The notes under the pieces: model-generated
What the model was told of the DNA's origin: nothing
The model's input: only the letters and a program-made list of their open reading frames with translations
Database searches by the model: none
Program-made: the position numbers and the translations under genes
From: Fodinibius sp036381435
GTDB taxonomy: Bacteria; Bacteroidota; Rhodothermia; Balneolales; Balneolaceae
Reading direction: 5' to 3'
NCBI GenBank assembly: GCA_036381435.1
Contig: DASVCW010000026.1
Coordinates: forward strand, 34,902-98,901
DNA: 64,000 nucleotides
Part shown: positions 48,971 through 56,943 of the stretch, piece by piece
How positions within the stretch are numbered: position 1 is the stretch's first letter
Layout of the letters: every line of letters begins with the position of its first letter

Positions 48971-50911
48971 ATGGGTGAATCCCGGGTAAAAATTGCCGAC
49001 AGCCAGGAAGAAGTTCAGCGCTTTATGAAGTATGTGCTGAAAGACATACGCGCGCTGGATCGCATGCTTAATGATGGAAACTGGTTTGAGACAAATCCTA
49101 TCCGGATCGGGGCTGAACAAGAGCTTTACTTGGTCGATAAACAGGCAAAAGCCTGGCCGCGGGCTATGGAAATTCTGGATAAGCTGCAGAGCTCTGATGA
49201 AGCTTTTACCACCGAACTCGCGAAATTCAATCTCGAGATCAACATGCCCCCGCTCGAATTTAAAGCGGACTGTTTGACGGTGATGGAGGCGAATCTGCAG
49301 GCAAAAGTGGATAAGGTACGGACGGCGGCGGAAAGATTAGGCGGAAATATCTTGCTAACGGGTATTTTACCAACTATACGTAAGGTTGATGTTGACCTTA
49401 AGAATATGACGCCTTTACAACGATATCGTGCATTGAGCCAAGCCATTAAAAAAACACGGGGCGAAGATTTCGACCTGAACATTCAGGGGATGGATGAGTT
49501 GCTGATGAAATTCGATTCACCCCTGTTGGAGGCCAGTAACACCAGCTTTCAAATGCACCTGCAAGTGGGGCCTGATGAGTTTGTAAAAAAGTATAACATT
49601 GCTCAGCTTATTTCAGCCCCGCTCCTGGCTTGTGCGGTAGGTTCCCCCATCCTTTTTGGCAAGCGCCTTTGGAATGAAACGCGTATTGCCCTGTTTCAGC
49701 AATCGGTCGATACCCGAACGGTGGGCGACCACCTGAGAGACAGCAGTCCGCGGGTAACTTTCGGTAATGAGTGGGTTAAAAAGAGTATTTTGGAGATTTT
49801 CCAGGAAGATGCGGCGCGTTACAGGGTGATGCTTAGTTCAGATGTGAACGAAGATGTGGAGCAATTGCTGGATGAAGGTAAACCGCCGGCTCTTAAAGCG
49901 CTTCAGGTTCATAACGGCACTATTTACCGCTGGAATCGTCCCTGCTATGGAATCACAAACGGACAGGCCCACCTGCGCATTGAAAATCGCATTTTCCCCT
50001 CGGGACCAACGATTACTGATGAAATTGCCAATTTCGCCTTTTGGCTGGGTTTGATGAATAAGATGGACGACTATCACCCCGAAGTTAGCGAAGAGATGGA
50101 TTTCGACAATGTGCGGATGAACTTTTTCGCGGCCGCTAAGTTGGGACTTGATACCAAATTTCGATGGTTTGACGACCGACGGGTGAATGCCGTGGAGCTA
50201 ATCACTAATGAATTACTGCCTGTCGCAAGGGAAGGCCTTCAGGAAGCAAAAATTAACAACAGTGACATTAACGCTTATCTTGATCTGATTGAGCAGCGTG
50301 TTCTTTCGGGGCAAACGCCGTCACACTGGCTGCTTAATAATTATGCCGGACTCATAAAAGAAAATAAGTCGAAAGAGCAAACCCTGACGGCCATCACAAC
50401 GGCGATGATCAAAAATCAAAAGAAGGGAGAGCCGGTGCACAAGTGGGGGCGCGTGAGGATGGAAGACCTTAAGCACTGGCAACCTTCCGATCTGATTGTT
50501 GAAGAATTTATGACCACTGATCTCTTCACCGTCCAAAAAGACGACATTTTAGAATTTGTGGCGAATTTGGTTGACTGGCGTGGTATTCGTTATGTAGCGG
50601 TTGAAGATGAAAAAAAGCATTTAGTGGGCCTGGTTACTTTGCGCATGATGTTCGATGCTTACAGTAAAGCCGCGATTAATGGTGAGGAACTGGCTGAATG
50701 TGTGGGGGATATGATGATCAAAAATCCGCTTACCATTCACCCCGAAGCTTCGATTATGGAAGCGATGGAAATTATGAACAGCCAGGAAATCGGGTGCTTG
50801 CCGGTGGTTAAGAATAATCAGTTAGTGGGTATTATCACCGAACAAAATTATATCAAAATTGCCGAAAGGTTGCTGAAAGTTTTGCAGTTGAATAATGAAA
50901 GTAATGAATAG
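48971..50911 (+). CDS. GCS2-like glutamate-cysteine-ligase-family protein fused to two CBS domains
   Basis: 646 residues. The first ~500 belong to the carboxylate-amine/GCS2-like ligase fold: IRIGAEQELYLVDKQ, FNLEINMPPLEF and VHNGTIYRWNRPCYG, then HLRIENRIFPSGPT and DEIANFAFWLGLM. The C-terminus (about 510-640) carries two CBS domains, VEEFMTTDLFTVQKDDILEF and MMIKNPLTIHPEASIMEAM, with DRHIVG-like VGLVTLRMM and VGIITEQNY ends. The first part should bind ATP and form a gamma-glutamyl-type amide, and the CBS pair should sense adenine nucleotides. Overlaps the next gene by 17 bp. Product unknown. Confidence 0.85.
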   Translation: MGESRVKIADSQEEVQRFMKYVLKDIRALDRMLNDGNWFETNPIRIGAEQELYLVDKQAKAWPRAMEILDKLQSSDEAFTTELAKFNLEINMPPLEFKADCLTVMEANLQAKVDKVRTAAERLGGNILLTGILPTIRKVDVDLKNMTPLQRYRALSQAIKKTRGEDFDLNIQGMDELLMKFDSPLLEASNTSFQMHLQVGPDEFVKKYNIAQLISAPLLACAVGSPILFGKRLWNETRIALFQQSVDTRTVGDHLRDSSPRVTFGNEWVKKSILEIFQEDAARYRVMLSSDVNEDVEQLLDEGKPPALKALQVHNGTIYRWNRPCYGITNGQAHLRIENRIFPSGPTITDEIANFAFWLGLMNKMDDYHPEVSEEMDFDNVRMNFFAAAKLGLDTKFRWFDDRRVNAVELITNELLPVAREGLQEAKINNSDINAYLDLIEQRVLSGQTPSHWLLNNYAGLIKENKSKEQTLTAITTAMIKNQKKGEPVHKWGRVRMEDLKHWQPSDLIVEEFMTTDLFTVQKDDILEFVANLVDWRGIRYVAVEDEKKHLVGLVTLRMMFDAYSKAAINGEELAECVGDMMIKNPLTIHPEASIMEAMEIMNSQEIGCLPVVKNNQLVGIITEQNYIKIAERLLKVLQLNNESNE

Positions 50912-51854
50912 ACGCAACGAAGCGAAAATTTCTTCAACAGCCGATGAACGGATGATCGGAACTATTGAAGGTGATGAGGATGGCCCATGTATTATCCTGT
51001 TAAGCGGTGTACACGGAAATGAATCCGCCGGGGTCGATGCTGTTTCGGATGTAATTGAAGAAATTCAGGGCCTTCAACCAAAGTTTCGAGGTAAGCTGTT
51101 TGGAATCCGTTCAAATTTGAAGGCTCTGCAACAGAACGTGCGGTATGTTGATGAAGACATGAATCGCCTTTGGTATCCCGCCATCGTTAAAAACATAAAA
51201 ACCACCCCCGAAGAGGAGTTGAAATCGAGCGAACGGCGGGAAGTGAAGCAGCTGATGAAGCTTTTAGACAAAATCACCTACCGGGTGGAGTCGAAAACGA
51301 TTTTGGCGGATCTGCATACTTTTTCGGCTGATGGGTCCATGTTTTCGATTACCAACCATAATGAGCGACAAACCAAGCTGGTTTCCAGGCTTTATTCGCC
51401 CATGGTTTTTGGGATTGAAGAAACGCTGCGGGGGACGGTTCTGAATTATTACCAAAAGCAAAATCTCATTTCATTTGGATTAGAAGGTGGCCAGCACGAT
51501 AAAGAATCGAGTTGCTATAACATTAAAGCCTCTCTTTTTGTACTGCTTTGCGTCGTCGGATGCCTTGATCCGAAACAAGTCCCGGCTTTCGATGAATATA
51601 ACAGCTATTTAAAATCCATCACCCGGAATTTGCCGGAAAGGGCTGAGCTTGTTTATCAGCATATTATTGAACCGGGCGATAACTTCAGAATGCGTCCCGG
51701 TTATAAAAATTTTCAACGCATTAAAAAGGGTGAATGGCTTGCTACCGACCATGAAGGCAAGATTGAAGCTGAAGTGAACGGCTATATCTTAATGCCACTC
51801 TACCAACCTCAGGGTGATGACGGATTCTTCGTAATCTGTGATCAGGATAGTTAA
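50895..51854 (+). CDS. Succinylglutamate desuccinylase/aspartoacylase-family (M14-type) protein
   Basis: A 319-residue zinc amidohydrolase-like protein. ILLSGVHGNESAGVDAV carries the H-x-x-E zinc ligands, ILADLHTFSADGSMF a third ligand region (DLH), and LISFGLEGGQHD a further conserved Glu. It ends with the YILMPLYQPQGDDGFFVI beta strand segment. Start ATG at 50895 inside the preceding gene (17-bp overlap), so translation is coupled. An N-acyl or gamma-glutamyl amidase of a metabolite made by the GCS2-CBS enzyme is a reasonable inference. Confidence 0.85.
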   Translation: MKVMNRRNEAKISSTADERMIGTIEGDEDGPCIILLSGVHGNESAGVDAVSDVIEEIQGLQPKFRGKLFGIRSNLKALQQNVRYVDEDMNRLWYPAIVKNIKTTPEEELKSSERREVKQLMKLLDKITYRVESKTILADLHTFSADGSMFSITNHNERQTKLVSRLYSPMVFGIEETLRGTVLNYYQKQNLISFGLEGGQHDKESSCYNIKASLFVLLCVVGCLDPKQVPAFDEYNSYLKSITRNLPERAELVYQHIIEPGDNFRMRPGYKNFQRIKKGEWLATDHEGKIEAEVNGYILMPLYQPQGDDGFFVICDQDS

Positions 51855-51895
51855 CATTTTTTCTTATTTTAGTTCTTTAAATAAATCTAAAATAT

Positions 51896-51964
51896 TGTAG
51901 ATCGAGATTTATCTCGATTAACTATTTCCTTTAATTACGCTTCTCGACATAATTTCGAGCTACA
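51896..51964. repeat. Inverted-repeat element TGTAGATCGAGA ... TTTCGAGCTACA
   Basis: Outer TGTAG (51896) and CTACA (51964 end) frame ATCGAGATTTATCTCGATTA and CTCGACATAATTTCGAG, each a short palindrome. Lies in the 218-bp gap before scpB. Dispersed-element style, function unknown. Confidence 0.5.
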
Positions 51965-52072
51965 AATGGCGCCTCCTTTTTAGCTGTTGCCATCTGTGAA
52001 GGATGCAGGGGGATGACAAGATTTTCAAGGTATTCGTAAAGAATTACAACGTTACTAGTACATCTACAGACT

Positions 52073-52903
52073 ATGAACGATTACCAATTTGTTGACGGAA
52101 CGCGATTATCATCGGTGATAGAATCGCTGATATTCACGAGTCCGGAACCGATTTCAGAAGAAAAAATCTGTGAAATTGTTGCCAAAGGCGAAGAACAGCT
52201 TGGTTTGGAAACCGATGCTATAGGACCCTTTGTTGAAAAATTAAACCAACGGTATGAAGAAAACGGGCTGGCCTTTGAAATTGAATTAGTGGCAGGCGGA
52301 TATACTTTTGCCACCAAAAAGCGGTATGAGCCATGGCTCAGTATTTTTCAGCACGAAAAAGCGTATCGAAAGCTGACACAATCGGCCATCGAAACCCTGG
52401 CGATTGTGGCTTATAAGCAGCCGATTACCAAGCCCGAAGTGGATGATATTCGCGGTGTTGATTCGGGTTATATTTTGCGCCAACTTCTTGAAAAAGTACT
52501 GATTGAAGTCTCCGGCCGGCTGGACGCTCCGGGAAAACCGCTGCTTTATAAAACCAGCAAGCATTTTTTAAAGCATTTTGGCATCAATTCAATTGATGAA
52601 TTGCCGAAGCCACGTGAAATTGAGGAAATTCTCAAAGATGATGACATGGCTGAGCATCGCCAGTTTTTGTTCGACCGTCAGCTTGAACTTGAAGAGCTGC
52701 ATGATAAGCTGGAGGATGAAGAATCGGCTAAAAAAACACTTTCACTTATCGAAGCTGTAGAAAAAATGGATGAGGACGAAATTCCCGGCGTGGATGAGTT
52801 CACCGCCAAAGAGCTGCGGTTGAATGATGAAGAATCGAAAAATGGAAATTCAGATACAAAAGGAAATACAAAAAATGGATCGACGAAAGAAGAAGAGGAG
52901 TAG
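52073..52903 (+). CDS. scpB: Segregation and condensation protein B
   Basis: Kleisin-partner subunit of the Smc-ScpAB condensin, with two winged helices (about 10-75 and 90-165): SVIESLIFTSPEPISEEKI, QSAIETLAIVAYKQPITKPEV and IRGVDSGYILRQLLEK. At 276 residues it is longer than the usual ~190 because of an acidic Glu/Asp-rich C-terminal tail (about 190-276). scpA, normally directly upstream, is not present in the window. The C-terminal end overlaps the pseudouridine-synthase gene by 29 bp. Confidence 0.93.
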   Translation: MNDYQFVDGTRLSSVIESLIFTSPEPISEEKICEIVAKGEEQLGLETDAIGPFVEKLNQRYEENGLAFEIELVAGGYTFATKKRYEPWLSIFQHEKAYRKLTQSAIETLAIVAYKQPITKPEVDDIRGVDSGYILRQLLEKVLIEVSGRLDAPGKPLLYKTSKHFLKHFGINSIDELPKPREIEEILKDDDMAEHRQFLFDRQLELEELHDKLEDEESAKKTLSLIEAVEKMDEDEIPGVDEFTAKELRLNDEESKNGNSDTKGNTKNGSTKEEEE

Positions 52904-53687
52904 AAATAAAAAGAAAAAACGAGCGCCCCACGAGATTGATCAGAATTACAGCAAAGACGAAGAAATCCGGCTGAATAAGTATATTGCCCACTGCGGATTT
53001 TGCTCCCGCCGCGACGCTGATGATTACATCGCGGCCGGCAAGGTTGAAGTGAATGATGAAGTGGTCACCCAAATGGGCTTTAAAGTCCAGCGAACCGACA
53101 AAGTGGTGGTGGAAGGACAGCATCTCAGCTTAGAGAAATTCGTCTATATCTTGCTGAACAAACCCAAAGACACCATTACGACTACGGACGACCCCCGCAA
53201 CCGCGACACCGTGATGGATAAAATCGAAGATGCCACCGGAAAGCGTGTTTATCCCGTGGGGCGGCTGGATCGCCATACCATGGGCCTGCTTCTGCTAACG
53301 AATGATGGTGATCTGGCTAACCGCCTCATGCATCCCAGCTACAAGGTGCGGAAAACGTATGAAGTGGAGGCCAAACGGCACTTGAAAGAGGAAGAACTGC
53401 AACAGTTAAGGCAGGGCATCAAACTCGAAGACGGTCCGGCTAAGGCTCATAGCTTGTCATCCACGCCGGAGGGATTTATACTTTCCATTTTTGAAGGACG
53501 AAACCGGCTGGTGCGACGAATGGTTGAGTATTTTGGAACGGAAGTGACCAAATTAAAGCGGGTGGAATACGCAGGATTGACGCTCAAAAACGTAAAAATG
53601 GGACGATGGCGCTATCTCAAAAAAGGCGAGATTAACGGCCTCCGAAAAATGGTAAAGCTGGAGGCTCTGGAGTTTGGGAAGAGGTAG
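52875..53687 (+). CDS. 23S rRNA pseudouridine synthase, RluB/RsuA family
   Basis: About 270 residues. The ATG at 52875 follows AGGAAA; an ATG at 52824 would extend it into scpB. A Lys/Arg-rich start (RRKKKRSRNKKKKR) is followed by an S4 RNA-binding domain (RLNKYIAHCGFCSRRDADDY) and the PseudoU-synthase core with catalytic Asp in PVGRLDRHTMGLLLLTNDG. EGRNRLVRRMVEYFG follows. It probably modifies a large-subunit rRNA uridine. The scpB-rluB neighbourhood is widely conserved. Confidence 0.92.
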   Translation: MDRRKKKRSRNKKKKRAPHEIDQNYSKDEEIRLNKYIAHCGFCSRRDADDYIAAGKVEVNDEVVTQMGFKVQRTDKVVVEGQHLSLEKFVYILLNKPKDTITTTDDPRNRDTVMDKIEDATGKRVYPVGRLDRHTMGLLLLTNDGDLANRLMHPSYKVRKTYEVEAKRHLKEEELQQLRQGIKLEDGPAKAHSLSSTPEGFILSIFEGRNRLVRRMVEYFGTEVTKLKRVEYAGLTLKNVKMGRWRYLKKGEINGLRKMVKLEALEFGKR

Positions 53688-53704
53688 GTTTTAGTCGTGA
53701 GGGA

Positions 53705-54283
53705 TTAAAAATTTTGTGGATTATTTTGATCTTCTTCCCAACGAGCAGGATTATTGATAATGTAATATCGAATACGTTCCAGTGATTGATCATCTCTGAT
53801 GATATGTTCGTAGTAATTGCGCTGCCAAACCTTTTCCCCAGGCGTGCCCTGAATTTGATTAATCCTTTTTGAAACATTCATTTTATACCATCCAATGATT
53901 TTGGGCAGCAACATATTTCGCCGCTTCTTTCGATACTGTTCAGGATCAGTTTCTCGCAAATCATCGTATTTTCTACCACGTAGGGGCGATTCATGAATCA
54001 CCCCCACGTGGCCGTCATTAATTTTGACAATACCATGAAAATGATTGGGCATAACTATATGGCTATCCAATTCAACATTTTCATATCGTTTAGGTATTTT
54101 CTGCCAGAATTTTTCTGCGATACTACCCATTTCGTTTAAAGAAACGGCACAACCCTTTATTTTACCCAATAAACATTCTCGGTTTTGAGTGCAGATTGTT
54201 ACAAAATATTGCCCTGGGGATGAATAATCATAGCCCTGAAGGCGGATGGACCGGCGATTATGCTTTTTGCGATTATAAGGCAT
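53705..54283 (-). CDS. REP-associated tyrosine transposase (RAYT, Y1 family)
   Basis: A 192-residue HUH single-stranded-DNA transposase-like protein. GQYFVTICTQNRECLLGKI and the HUH motif in IVMPNHFHGIV are diagnostic. The catalytic Tyr lies in WQRNYYEHIIRDDQSLE, followed by YIINNPARWEED. RAYTs are domesticated single-copy genes thought to process REP/REPIN palindromes. Family A REP palindromes in this window are candidates. Convergent with the pseudouridine synthase gene, 17 bp apart. The ATG at 54283 opens MPYNRKKHNRRSIRL, the normal RAYT start. Confidence 0.9.
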   Translation of the reverse strand: MPYNRKKHNRRSIRLQGYDYSSPGQYFVTICTQNRECLLGKIKGCAVSLNEMGSIAEKFWQKIPKRYENVELDSHIVMPNHFHGIVKINDGHVGVIHESPLRGRKYDDLRETDPEQYRKKRRNMLLPKIIGWYKMNVSKRINQIQGTPGEKVWQRNYYEHIIRDDQSLERIRYYIINNPARWEEDQNNPQNF

Positions 54284-54376
54284 GAAAAATCTCTCCTCTT
54301 TTGATTGAGCTTCTAATTTAGAAAAAAGATGAGAAAAGGCAAGAAACAGGGGATTTAAGATAGGTATTCACAAAAA

Positions 54377-54404
54377 AAGCCCTGCAACTAACGTTGCAAG
54401 GCTT
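54377..54404 (-). terminator. Terminator of tRNA-Phe
   Basis: AAGCCCTGCAAC / GTTGCAAGGCTT stem (one mismatch) with a 4-nt loop. A T5 run on the minus strand starts directly after it. It begins 1 bp after the tRNA CCA end. Confidence 0.85.
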
Positions 54405-54405
54405 T

Positions 54406-54481
54406 TGGTGGGACCGGGCGGAATCGAACCGCCGACACCACGATTTTCAGTCGTGTGCTCTACCGACTGAGCTACAGTCCC
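54406..54481 (-). tRNA. tRNA-Phe(GAA)
   Basis: 76 nt with the CCA end encoded. Read on the minus strand: acceptor GGGACTG / CGGTCCC, D arm GCTC-AGTCGGTA-GAGC, anticodon stem CACGA / TCGTG with loop CTGAAAA (anticodon GAA at 54448-54446), T arm GGCGG-TTCGATT-CCGCC. All stems pair, with one G-U in the acceptor. Followed by a strong terminator. Stand-alone, with no other tRNA adjacent. Confidence 0.97.
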
Positions 54482-54855
54482 TTTTTGAGTTGCCAAATAT
54501 AAAAGCTTTTCAGCTTTATAAAAAGGTTAAATTTCTGTTTTTCCAGTTTTTTGGTACTTGCAAAAAACCTTAATATATCATGCTGTCCCGAAAGCTTTCG
54601 AGATCAGCATCTGCTCTCGGATCTTCTTATATACTTATTAACGCGTTTACCAGTTAGGTTTTCATTTTTGCCCCGTTAGGAGTAATCTATTGGTAGAAAA
54701 TATATCGCCTCCTGCTGCCGTGCCGTTAGGTGCGGAATGGCAAGAGAGTTAGCTTCCCGCAACATCATGTCCCTAAGGGATACTAAGAAGCTTATTATAT
54801 TTTCTACCAACGTGTCATTCCTACAGGATGACATAGATTTTACAAAAATTCCCTT
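54482..54855. repeat. 374-bp gene-free region with dispersed palindromes
   Basis: No gene. Contains a CATGCTGTCCCGAAAGCTTTCGAG-type element (shown in parts: CCCGAAAGCTTTCG near 54587), an inverted AGAAAATATATCGCC / TATATTTTCTACCAA pair (about 54697 and 54795) and GTGTCATTCCTACAGGATGACA (palindrome GTCATTCC...GGATGAC near 54812). The tRNA-Phe promoter must lie in the first ~60 bp. Confidence 0.55.
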
Positions 54856-56565
54856 TTACTGTAATTGAATATCTCTCAGCCGAATCTGCAAGGTACAGCG
54901 TCCGTTCCAGTAATTTTCTTCGAGCGAGTAGGCGATATTCAATTTTTGCTCCTGCCCATTGCGAATCAAGGGTAAGTACTCGTGCATGTTAAAGCCAATA
55001 ACATCAAACACCCCCGAGCCGTTTTGAGCAACTTTTAATTTTAAATGTCCCGAGCCTACGATGCTTGGCACGCCTACTACGCGTATATCCCGACTTACGA
55101 AAATAGGTTGCAGGTTGCCCGGCCCGTAGGGTTCAAACTGGCTTAGCAGTTTCCAGAAGCGCATATTCACATCACTCAGGTCCAAGTCACAGTCAATTTG
55201 CAGCTCGGGCTTAAAATCCTGTTCGGTTAAGTTTTGTGCGGCTATTTCATCAATACGCTGCCGGAATTCTTCGATGTTTTCTTTTTTGATGGTCAGCCCC
55301 GCCGCGAATTCATGTCCGCCGAATTGCTCGAGCAAATCTTCACATTCCTTAAAGGCATCATAAATATTAAAACCCTTAATGCTGCGCGCTGAACCTTTGA
55401 TTTCATCATCAACCGTGCTGAGCATGATGGTGGGACGTCCATAGGTATCAACCAGGCGTGAGGCTACAATACCGATCACTCCAAGGTGCCAATCGGGGTG
55501 ATGAAGAACCATGGATGAAATGTTATCCAGGTTAAAGCTTTTATCAACCATTGCCTGGGCCTCTTCCATCGTCTGCATATCTTTTTCACGGCGGGCGATG
55601 TTAATACCTTCCAGCTCATGAGCACGTGATTTAGCTTCCCCTTTGGTTTCGGAAATGAGCAGCAGAACGGCTTTGCTCGCATCACCCATGCGTCCCGCCG
55701 CATTGATTCGCGGACCTATGGAGAAAACGATATTCGACGTGGTTATAGAACCGGCCTGGAGATTGATGAGATCCATCAGGGCTTTAATGCCGGGGCGTGG
55801 TTTTTCATTTATACGGCGAAGGCCCTCACGCATTAAAATGCGGTTTTCATCCTCAATGGGTACGATATCGGAAGCGATGGAGATGGCAACCAGGTCTAAA
55901 AATTTATAGGCTACTTTATCATTAAGCCCCAGCTTTTGAATGGTTCCCTGCACTAATTTAAAGCCGACTCCCGCTCCCGAAAGCCCATCAAAGGGGTATT
56001 GGCAGTCGTTTCGTTTGGGGTCAAGTACAGCCACGGCATCGGGAATGACATCACCCACGTTATGGTGATCACAAATGATCAGGTCAATACCCTGCTCTTT
56101 GGCTTTTTGGGTCTCCTCGATAGCCGTGATGCCGCAATCCACCGAAATGATTAAACCGGCATTGATGTCCGCGGCATATTGAATTCCTTCGATATTGATG
56201 CCATAGCCCTCTTTAAAACGGTGAGGGATATAAAAATCCACATCCACGCCGAATTCCTTTAAAAAAATATAGAGAATGGAAGTGGCGGTAGTTCCGTCTA
56301 CGTCATAATCGCCGTAAACCAAGATTTTTTGTCCCTCGCGAATGGCTTTAGCCAGGCGTTCGGTGGCTTTGCCCATATCCTTCATCAAAAAAGGATCGTG
56401 TACCTGATTCAGATCGGGACGAAAAAAAGATTTTGCTTTATCATACGAATTAATGCCCCTCAGCGAAAGCAAGTGGGCTACTTTTTCGGAAACCCCGAGT
56501 TGCTTTTGAAGCAGTGGTACGGTTTCTTCGCATTCCGGTTTTACATATACCCATCGAAAAGCCAT
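54856..56565 (-). CDS. recJ: Single-stranded-DNA-specific exonuclease RecJ
   Basis: A 569-residue 5'-3' ssDNA exonuclease in recombination and mismatch repair. DHH motifs are YGDYDVDGTTA (about 71-81), ISVDCGITAIEE, ICDHHNVGD (about 146-154) and LDPKRNDCQYPFDGLSGAGV. The DHHA1 domain has RINAAGRMGDASKA and FGGHEFAAGLTIKKEN. The C-terminal OB-like domain is present (about 460-569). Length is standard. Start ATG at 56565. Monocistronic, convergent to tRNA-Phe side repeats. Confidence 0.96.
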   Translation of the reverse strand: MAFRWVYVKPECEETVPLLQKQLGVSEKVAHLLSLRGINSYDKAKSFFRPDLNQVHDPFLMKDMGKATERLAKAIREGQKILVYGDYDVDGTTATSILYIFLKEFGVDVDFYIPHRFKEGYGINIEGIQYAADINAGLIISVDCGITAIEETQKAKEQGIDLIICDHHNVGDVIPDAVAVLDPKRNDCQYPFDGLSGAGVGFKLVQGTIQKLGLNDKVAYKFLDLVAISIASDIVPIEDENRILMREGLRRINEKPRPGIKALMDLINLQAGSITTSNIVFSIGPRINAAGRMGDASKAVLLLISETKGEAKSRAHELEGINIARREKDMQTMEEAQAMVDKSFNLDNISSMVLHHPDWHLGVIGIVASRLVDTYGRPTIMLSTVDDEIKGSARSIKGFNIYDAFKECEDLLEQFGGHEFAAGLTIKKENIEEFRQRIDEIAAQNLTEQDFKPELQIDCDLDLSDVNMRFWKLLSQFEPYGPGNLQPIFVSRDIRVVGVPSIVGSGHLKLKVAQNGSGVFDVIGFNMHEYLPLIRNGQEQKLNIAYSLEENYWNGRCTLQIRLRDIQLQ

Positions 56566-56943
56566 ATTTCCCCGTTTTTTTCTTTTTTGTCATAAATAGC
56601 CTAACGGCGATCAAACCGCTACCCATTCAGCCTGCCTTTTCAACAGTGTAATTCAAACTTCCCTCATCTTGTAATACTGGGTATTAAAATACAATTTCAA
56701 AGACAAAGTTGTTCAATAAATATTGCGGGGTGATGTTTTAAAGCAGTAAGAGTACTTCTAAAATACCCCAATTTTGCTTATCTTAGAGAGCTATCTGATT
56801 CACATCGCAGCAAACCTCTGGAGTATCAAAGACGCAAGTAGCAATATAATTGGCAAACTGACGTAATTAAGACGAATATCATCGAAAGCGAGGCTGCTTG
56901 AAAAATTTTTGTGAAATAAATTTTAAGATTAAACCCTTTTACC
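56566..56943. promoter_or_regulatory. 378-bp divergent promoter region
   Basis: Lies between recJ (minus) and the dehydrogenase (plus). No gene seen. A TATCTTAG element (56779-56786), close to TAnnTTTG, may be the -7 box of the dehydrogenase, leaving a ~150-nt leader. That long leader contains no structure I can assign. The recJ promoter was not located. Confidence 0.35.

Noticed and set aside
54406..54481. tRNA-Phe as an integration site of a mobile island
   Set aside because: No integrase and no direct repeat of the tRNA 3' end were found on either side; the RAYT is not a site-specific integrase.
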